Assembly (NCBI RefSeq): GCF_026168105.1 | Contig: NZ_LBMW01000010.1 | Coordinates: 1-64,000 of the forward strand | Reading direction: 5' to 3' | Length of the DNA: 64,000 nt | From: Streptomyces hygroscopicus | GTDB taxonomy: Bacteria; Actinomycetota; Actinomycetes; Streptomycetales; Streptomycetaceae | Part shown: piece by piece, positions 58,534-64,000 of the stretch | How positions within the stretch are numbered: the first letter of the stretch is position 1 | How the letters are laid out: every line of letters begins with the position of its first letter | Translations under genes and position numbers: made by a program | Notes under the pieces: generated by a model | The model's input: the letters and a program-made list of their open reading frames with translations, nothing else | Told to the model about the DNA's origin: nothing | The model's database searches: none

Positions 58534-59370
58534 TCATCGCGCGAAGAAGCCGCCCACGCGCGCGGCGAACCCGTCGGGGTCGTCCAGCCACGGGTAGTGA
58601 CCGGCGCCCGGCTGGACCACGAACTCGGCGTGCGGCACGCATTCCGTGACGCGCCGGGCGAGGCCGGGGCGCGGACCGCCGTCGAGTTCGCCCGCGTACA
58701 CGAGGACGGGCGCGTTCAGTCCGGCGAGCGCGGCCCGGGTCGCGGGCGCGTCGTAGGCGCCGTCGGAGCCGAAGACGTCGGTCGCCGTGTCGTTGAACTC
58801 CTCGTCGGCTGCCGCGTCATGGGCCTGCGCCGCCGCGTCCCAGCGCCCGTAGAAGAAGGGGGTGAAGACGGGGTCGAAGTCCCCTTTCCCCACGAGCCAC
58901 TCCTCGAACACCGGGAAGGCCGCCTCGAACCAGGGTTCGCCCTTCCGCAGCAGGGCCGCTTCGAGCCGGTCCTCGGCGGTGGCGGGCATCCCCAGCGCCC
59001 ATGGCGTGACGGTGATCAGGGCGAGCCGCGCGACACGCTCCGGGTACCGGGCCGCGTACAGCATGGCGAGGCTGCCGCCCGCCGAGTGCGCGAGCACATC
59101 CATGCGCTCGAGGCCGAGATGCGCGCGCAGCGCCTCCACGTCGTCGACGAGCCGGTCGCACCGGTACGTGGCGGGGTCCGTGGGGGACGCGGAGTCACCC
59201 GTGCCGCGCAGATCGAGCAGCACCAGCTGCCGCCGTTCGCCGAGTCCGCCCAGATCGCCGAGATAGGCGGAGGCCCGCATGGGCCCACCCGGCAGCACCA
59301 CGAGCGGCTCCCCCTTTCCCCTCAGGTGGTAGGCGAGTCGGGTCCCGTCGTAGGCATCGAAGCTCGGCAT
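58534..59370 (-). CDS. Alpha/beta hydrolase (proline iminopeptidase-like)
   Basis: A 278-residue cytoplasmic alpha/beta hydrolase from ATG 59370. It has the oxyanion L-P-G-G-P, R-G-T-G-D-S, nucleophile elbow A-H-S-A-G-G-S, acid G-E-L-D-G-G-P and base G-A-G-H-Y-P-W. The R-G-T-G-D-S and P-G-G-P motifs are those of prolyl aminopeptidases, although many esterases share them. It is divergent from paaK across a small palindrome. Substrate unknown. Confidence 0.88.
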   Translation of the reverse strand: MPSFDAYDGTRLAYHLRGKGEPLVVLPGGPMRASAYLGDLGGLGERRQLVLLDLRGTGDSASPTDPATYRCDRLVDDVEALRAHLGLERMDVLAHSAGGSLAMLYAARYPERVARLALITVTPWALGMPATAEDRLEAALLRKGEPWFEAAFPVFEEWLVGKGDFDPVFTPFFYGRWDAAAQAHDAAADEEFNDTATDVFGSDGAYDAPATRAALAGLNAPVLVYAGELDGGPRPGLARRVTECVPHAEFVVQPGAGHYPWLDDPDGFAARVGGFFAR

Positions 59371-59494
59371 GGCCCCGATCCTCACGTCACGGAGTGGCTT
59401 GTCGCAACGGGATTGAGTGCGGCCCGGCCGGAAAGTGGCACCGAACCCCTTGCTTCGGGCCGGGCGGCCTGGATTACTGATCTCCAGCAGATCT

Positions 59495-59508
59495 ACCGAA
59501 TGATCGGT
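59495..59508. promoter_or_regulatory. Palindrome between the alpha/beta hydrolase and paaK
   Basis: ACCGA-ATGA-TCGGT (59495-59508) is a perfect inverted repeat 38 bp before the paaK ATG. Its form suits a TetR-family site; regulators of phenylacetate genes of the PaaR type use related CCG/CGG palindromes. Confidence 0.5.
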
Positions 59509-59545
59509 CGCCCGAATTGGTGCGATGGGTGAGGGAGACGTTCCC

Positions 59546-60841
59546 ATGGCGGATGCACACGACCTGCTCGACGCGGGGGAACGGCTCGGCACGGATGAAC
59601 TGCGGGCCCTGCAGCTGGAACGGCTGCGGACCTCACTGCGGCACGCCTACACGCACATCCCCTTCTACCGCGACTCCTTCGACAAGGCCGGCGTCCGCCC
59701 GGACGACTGCCGGACGCTGGACGACCTCGCCCGGTTCCCGTTCACCGTGAAGGCGCACCTGCGGGAGAACTACCCGTACGGGATGTTCGCGGTGCCCCGG
59801 GAGCGGATCCGGCGGATCCACGCCTCCAGCGGTACCACCGGGCGGCCCACCGTGGTCGGGTACACCGACAACGACCTGTCCATGTGGTCGGACATGGTGG
59901 CCCGGTCGATCCGCGCGGCGGGCGGGCGGCCCGGTGACACGGTGCACGTGGCGTACGGCTACGGCCTCTTCACCGGCGGCCTCGGTGCCCACTACGGCGC
60001 CGAGCGCCTCGGCTGTACGGTGATCCCCGCCTCCGGCGGTATGACGGCGCGCCAGGTGCAGCTGATCCAGGACCTGAGGCCGGGCATCATCATGGTGACC
60101 CCCTCCTACATGCTGACCCTCCTCGACGAGTTCGAGCGCCAGGGCGTCGATCCGCGCACCACCTCCCTGCGCGTGGGGATCTTCGGCGCCGAGCCGTGGA
60201 CGGAGGAGATGAGGCGCGAGATCGAGGAGCGCTTCGCGATCGACGCGGTCGACCTCTACGGTCTGTCGGAGGTCGTCGGCCCGGGCGTGGCGATGGAGTG
60301 CGCCGAGGCCAAGGACGGCCTCCATGTGTGGGAGGACCATTTCTACCCCGAGGTGGTCGACCCGATCACCGGCGAGGTGCTGCCCGACGGCGAGGAGGGC
60401 GAACTGGTCTTCACCTCCCTCACCAAGGAGGCCATGCCCGTCATCCGCTACCGGACCCGGGACCTGACCCGTCTGCTGCCCGGCACTGCCCGCGTCTTCC
60501 GCCGGATCGAGAAGATCACCGGCCGCAGCGACGACATGGTCATCCTGCGCGGTGTCAATCTCTTCCCCACCCAGATCGAGGAGATCGTGCTGCGGACACC
60601 GGGCGTGGCACCGCACTTCCAGCTCCGGCTCACCCGTGAGGGCCGGCTCGACGCGCTGACGGTGCGGGCCGAGGCCCAAACGGGCGCCACACCCGAGCAG
60701 CGTGAGGCGGCGGCGCTCGCCATCGCCGCGGCCGTGAAGGACGGGGTCGGCGTCTCGGTCGCGGTCGAGATCGTGAAGCCGGAGTCGCTCGAGCGGTCGG
60801 TGGGCAAGATCAGGCGGATCGTGGACCTGCGGCCGCGCTGA
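59546..60841 (+). CDS. paaK: Phenylacetate-CoA ligase
   Basis: A 431-residue ligase from ATG 59546 (GGGAG 8 bp upstream). It shows the PaaK hallmarks: Y-T-H-I-P-F-Y-R near the N-terminus, H-A-S-S-G-T-T-G-R-P-T-V-V-G-Y-T (ATP loop), F-G-A-E-P-W-T-E-E-M-R, Y-G-L-S-E-V-V-G-P-G-V, Y-R-T-R-D-L-T, and G-R-S-D-D-M-V-I-L-R-G-V-N-L-F-P. The C-terminal S-V-G-K-I-R-R carries the catalytic Lys. It makes phenylacetyl-CoA. No paaABCDE oxygenase genes lie in the window, so another aryl-acid substrate or an unlinked pathway is possible. Confidence 0.93.
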   Translation: MADAHDLLDAGERLGTDELRALQLERLRTSLRHAYTHIPFYRDSFDKAGVRPDDCRTLDDLARFPFTVKAHLRENYPYGMFAVPRERIRRIHASSGTTGRPTVVGYTDNDLSMWSDMVARSIRAAGGRPGDTVHVAYGYGLFTGGLGAHYGAERLGCTVIPASGGMTARQVQLIQDLRPGIIMVTPSYMLTLLDEFERQGVDPRTTSLRVGIFGAEPWTEEMRREIEERFAIDAVDLYGLSEVVGPGVAMECAEAKDGLHVWEDHFYPEVVDPITGEVLPDGEEGELVFTSLTKEAMPVIRYRTRDLTRLLPGTARVFRRIEKITGRSDDMVILRGVNLFPTQIEEIVLRTPGVAPHFQLRLTREGRLDALTVRAEAQTGATPEQREAAALAIAAAVKDGVGVSVAVEIVKPESLERSVGKIRRIVDLRPR

Positions 60842-60847
60842 CCCGCC

Positions 60848-62347
60848 TCAGGCCCCGGCGAACCGGTCCCGCAGCTCCCGCTTGAGGATCTTCCCGCTCG
60901 CGTTGCGCGGCAGCTCGTCCACGAACAGCACCCGCTTGGGCGCCTTGAAGGGGGCGAGCTTCTCGCGTGCGTGGGCGAGGAGTTCGGCCTCGGTCACTCC
61001 GCCGCGGGGTACGACGACCGCGGTGACCGCCTCGATCCACCGCTCGTCGGGCAGCCCGATGACCGCCACCTCGGCGACGCCCTCGTGCGTGTACAGGGCG
61101 TCCTCGACCTGCCGCGAAGCGACGAGCACGCCACCGGAGTTGATGACGTCCTTGACCCGGTCGACGATCGTGAAGAACCCGTCGGCGTCCCGCACGGCGA
61201 GGTCGCCGGAGTGGAACCAGCCGTCGCGGAAGGCCTCGGCACTCTCCTCCGGCTTGTCCCAGTAGCCCTCGCACAACTGCGGCGACCGGTAGGCGATCTC
61301 ACCCTGCTCCCCGTCGGGCACGTCCTTGCCCGACTCGTCGACGAGCTTGGCCTCCACGAACAGCACCGGGCGTCCGCACGAGTCCATGCGTCCCTTGTGT
61401 TCGTACGGCCCGAGGACCATGGACAGGGGGCCGATCTCACTCTGTCCGAAGCAGTTGTAGAAGGCGAGCTTCGGCAGCCGCTCCTTGAGCCGTTCCAGGA
61501 CCGGCACGGGCATGATCGAGGCTCCGTAGTACGCCTTGCGCAGCCCGCTCAGGTCGCGCGTGGCGAAGTCGGGGCGGCCCGCGAGGCCGATCCACACCGT
61601 GGGCGGCGCGAACAGGCTGTCCGCGCGGCCGGTTTCGATCAGGTCGAAGAGCCGGTCCCCGTCCGGGGCATCCAGAATGACGTTCTGCGCGCCGACGGCG
61701 AGGTAGGGCAGCAGGAACACGTGCATCTGCGCGGAGTGGTAGAGCGGCAACGAGTGCACGGGCCGGTCGCCCGCGCTGAGGTCGAGGGCGGTGATCGCAC
61801 TCAGGTACTCGTGCACCAGGGCACGGTGCGTCATCATCGCGCCCTTGGGGAGGGCTGTCGTGCCGGAGGTGTAGAGCAGTTGCACGAGGTCCTCGCCCAA
61901 AGGCTCCTCACCGTCGTAGGGCTCCGTCGTGGCGAGCCGCGCGAGCAGGGAGTCGCCCGCGTCGCGCAGCGGCATGACCCGCACACCCCGGGCGAGGTTC
62001 CCCGCGAGGTCCGGATCGGTCAGGACGAGCCCGCAGCCCGCCTGGCCGACGATGTACGACAGCTCCTCGCCGGTCAGGTTCTGGTTCACCGGCACATGCA
62101 CCAGACCCGCGCGGGCGCAGGCCAGGAAGGCGATCAGATAGGCGTCCGAGTTGTGGCCGTAGGCTCCGACCCGGTCGCCGGGGACGAGTCCGGCCTCGCG
62201 CAGCACACGGGCCCCGCGCGAGACGGCGTCGTCGAGTTCCGCGTACGTCCACGACCGGTCGCCGTAGTGGATCGCGACGCGTTCCGGGGTGCGCCGGGCG
62301 CTGCGTCGCAGCGTGCCGTCGACCGTGACGCTTCGTCCCGCCGTCAT
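60848..62347 (-). CDS. AMP-forming acyl-CoA synthetase
   Basis: A 499-residue ligase from ATG 62347 (GAAGGG upstream). Motifs: L-L-Y-T-S-G-T-T-A-L-P-K-G-A (ATP loop), Y-N-C-F-G-Q-S-E-I-G-P-L, W-F-H-S-G-D-L-A-V-R-D-A-D-G-F, V-D-R-V-K-D-V-I-N-S-G-G and the catalytic Lys in N-A-S-G-K-I-L-K. It activates a fatty or aryl acid. It is preceded (120 bp) by another ligase on the same strand and ends 6 bp before the convergent paaK stop. Substrate not predictable. Confidence 0.91.
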   Translation of the reverse strand: MTAGRSVTVDGTLRRSARRTPERVAIHYGDRSWTYAELDDAVSRGARVLREAGLVPGDRVGAYGHNSDAYLIAFLACARAGLVHVPVNQNLTGEELSYIVGQAGCGLVLTDPDLAGNLARGVRVMPLRDAGDSLLARLATTEPYDGEEPLGEDLVQLLYTSGTTALPKGAMMTHRALVHEYLSAITALDLSAGDRPVHSLPLYHSAQMHVFLLPYLAVGAQNVILDAPDGDRLFDLIETGRADSLFAPPTVWIGLAGRPDFATRDLSGLRKAYYGASIMPVPVLERLKERLPKLAFYNCFGQSEIGPLSMVLGPYEHKGRMDSCGRPVLFVEAKLVDESGKDVPDGEQGEIAYRSPQLCEGYWDKPEESAEAFRDGWFHSGDLAVRDADGFFTIVDRVKDVINSGGVLVASRQVEDALYTHEGVAEVAVIGLPDERWIEAVTAVVVPRGGVTEAELLAHAREKLAPFKAPKRVLFVDELPRNASGKILKRELRDRFAGA

Positions 62348-62466
62348 GACCAGCCCTTCGTCCGCCTTCCCCTGGCGTGATCCTCGTTGCGTTCCGCAAG
62401 GGCGGTCAAGTCCGGGCCGCCTTCGGAGCGAAAACGGCTCCCGGCCCGTTGCGTGCGCTGCCCGGC

Positions 62467-64000
62467 TCACACCGGGCGGGTACGGCCCTCCCAGTACGGG
62501 TCGCGCAGCCGCCGTTTGTACAGCTTGCCGTTCGGGTCACGCGGCATCGTCCCGATGAAGTCGACGCTCCTGGGCCGCTTGTAGCCGGCCAGTTGCCGGG
62601 TGCAGTGGTCGAGGATGTCGGCGGCGAGTGCCGGGCCGGGCTCATGGCCGGGAGCGGGTTCGACGACCGCCTTCACCTCCTCGCCCCAGTCCTCGTGCGG
62701 GATGCCGAAGGCGGCCGCGTCGGCAACGGCGGGGTGGCTGAGCAGGGCGGCCTCGATCTCCGCGGGGTAGATGTTGACCCCGCCGGAGATGATCAGGTCG
62801 ATCTTACGGTCGCGCAGGAAGAGAAAGCCGTCCTCGTCGAGACATCCCAGGTCGCCGACGGTGAAGAAGTCGCCGATGCGGTTCTTGCGTGTCTTGGCCT
62901 CGTCCTTGTGGTACGCGAATCCGCCCGTGCTCATCTTCATGTATACGGTGCCCAGTTCACCGGGAGGCAGCCGGTTGCCGTCGTCGTCGAAGACGGCGAG
63001 TTCGCTGATGGGCCACGCCCTGCCGACCGTGCCGGGCTTCTTCAGCCAGTCCTCGGCGGTGGCGAAGGCACCGCCGCCCTCACTGGCCGCGTAGTACTCC
63101 TCCACGCAGTCGCCCCACCACTCGATCATCGCCCGCTTCACGTGGTCGGGGCAGGGGGCGGCGCCGTGAATGGCGTGCCGCATGGAGGAGACGTCGTAAC
63201 GCGTCCGCACCTCCTCGGGGAGCGCGAGGAGCCGATGGAACTGGGTCGGCACCATGTGCGTGTGGGTGCACTCGTGGGCGTCGATGAGCCGGAGCATCTC
63301 CTCGGGCGCCCACTTGTCCATCAGGACCAGCCGGTGCCCGATGTGCAGGGACGCGCCCGCGAACTGGAGCACCGCCGTGTGGTAGAGCGGTGAGCAGACG
63401 AGGTGGACGTTGTCGTCGTACGGTTCGATTCCGAAGATGCCGAGGAAGCCGCCCAGGTACGCCTCCTCGGGCGGTTTGCCGGGCAGCGGGCGGCGGATGC
63501 CGCGCGGGCGGCCCGTGGTGCCCGAGGTGTAGTTCATGACCCAGCCGAGGGTGCGCTCGTCGGGCGTCGACTCGGGCTGTCCGGCGAGGAGTTCGGCGTA
63601 CGGACGGAAGCCCTCGACCGCTCCGACGGCGTACCGTGCCGCAGCGGGCATCCCCGCCTCGTCGGCGGCGCCGCGTGCCGCGTCCGCGAACCGCTCGTGC
63701 GCGATGAGCACCTTGGCACCGGAGTCGGCCACGATCCAGGCGATCTCGGGTCCGACGAGGTGGTGGTTGACGGGTACGAGATACAGGCCGGCCTGGCTGG
63801 CGGCCAGGTAGGCGGTGAGGAACTCGACTCCGTTGGGCAGCAAGACCGCGAAGGAGTCCCCGCGTTGAAGACCTGCGGCGCGCAGTCCGTGCACCAGCTG
63901 GTTGGCCGTGCCGAGCAGCCCTCCGGCGGTCCACTCCTGCCCGTCCGGGGCGACGAGGACCGTGCGCTCGGGGTCCCCCGCTGCCTGGGCCCAGAATCCG
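62467..64000 (-). CDS. AMP-forming acyl-CoA synthetase, 5' end beyond the window
   Basis: The frame is open from the window edge (W-A-Q-A-A-G-D-P-E-R-T-V-L-V-A-P-D-G) to the stop at 62467, at least 510 codons. A GTG at 63892-63894 lies inside the domain and is not the start. Motifs: M-N-Y-T-S-G-T-T-G-R-P-R-G-I (ATP loop), Y-Y-A-A-S-E-G-G-G, F-T-V-G-D-L-G-C-L-D-E-D-G-F, R-D-R-K-I-D-L-I-I-S-G-G-V-N-I-Y-P and the C-terminal P-N-G-K-L-Y-K. It resembles ligases acting on bulky acids such as bile-acid or long-chain types. Same strand as the preceding ligase. Confidence 0.9.
   Translation of the reverse strand, partial: GFWAQAAGDPERTVLVAPDGQEWTAGGLLGTANQLVHGLRAAGLQRGDSFAVLLPNGVEFLTAYLAASQAGLYLVPVNHHLVGPEIAWIVADSGAKVLIAHERFADAARGAADEAGMPAAARYAVGAVEGFRPYAELLAGQPESTPDERTLGWVMNYTSGTTGRPRGIRRPLPGKPPEEAYLGGFLGIFGIEPYDDNVHLVCSPLYHTAVLQFAGASLHIGHRLVLMDKWAPEEMLRLIDAHECTHTHMVPTQFHRLLALPEEVRTRYDVSSMRHAIHGAAPCPDHVKRAMIEWWGDCVEEYYAASEGGGAFATAEDWLKKPGTVGRAWPISELAVFDDDGNRLPPGELGTVYMKMSTGGFAYHKDEAKTRKNRIGDFFTVGDLGCLDEDGFLFLRDRKIDLIISGGVNIYPAEIEAALLSHPAVADAAAFGIPHEDWGEEVKAVVEPAPGHEPGPALAADILDHCTRQLAGYKRPRSVDFIGTMPRDPNGKLYKRRLRDPYWEGRTRPV

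Overview
The window is high-GC actinobacterial chromosome, almost certainly Streptomyces. It carries a long chaplin with a sortase signal, an NsdA-like regulator, a DUF397 protein, an SPW-repeat protein, many GTG/TTG starts with AGGAGG-type ribosome sites, a rare TTA codon, and chitin/chitosan genes with DasR-like and ROK-type operators. No rRNA, tRNA, CRISPR array, prophage, insertion sequence or intact biosynthetic cluster was recognised. Truncated and frameshifted genes are unusually frequent between about 7 and 15 kb, which fits a fluid accessory (arm-like) region; that placement is inference.

Layout. 0-7 kb: a BlaI repressor with an M56 metalloprotease, divergent from a PAP2 phosphatase, then an aldo/keto reductase, a secreted PI-PLC-like protein, a GH19 chitinase with two tandem DasR-like boxes, and an aldehyde dehydrogenase. 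7-14.6 kb: a YciI protein beside a collapsed ECF sigma factor gene, an acyl-CoA dehydrogenase, a collapsed SDR/DUF2867 gene, photolyase, YihY and SPW membrane proteins, and three adjacent 3'-end gene remnants. 14.6-20.5 kb: a ROK repressor and a secreted GH2 exo-glucosaminidase whose promoter and operator can be read, then a secreted two-domain protein. 20.5-37.4 kb: housekeeping and developmental genes (GlsB, GNATs including one with an amber codon, chaplin, secreted peptidase, AsnB, Gfo/Idh/MocA, PP2C phosphatase, NsdA-like regulator divergent from a TTA-containing kinase-like gene, amidase, USP, DUF397).

37.4-43.3 kb is an acyl-CoA catabolic cluster: crotonase, tandem DUF35 protein and two thiolase-fold proteins that lack the usual thiolase residues, divergent from an acyl-CoA ligase across a perfect palindrome. 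The set resembles the retro-aldolase (Ltp/ChsH2) modules of steroid side-chain degradation.

44.5-56.8 kb holds a candidate lysine/pipecolate route to 2-oxoglutarate: an AmaA-like FAD oxidase, HglS (2-oxoadipate to D-2-hydroxyglutarate), AmaB (piperidine-6-carboxylate dehydrogenase), two LysR regulators, an APC permease, a YdiJ-like D-2-hydroxyglutarate dehydrogenase and a Glu/Leu/Phe/Val dehydrogenase. The aminoadipate transaminase is not in the window. 56.9-64 kb: a SUKH-like protein, a small membrane protein, an alpha/beta hydrolase divergent from a lone PaaK, and two further acyl-CoA ligases, the last cut by the window edge.
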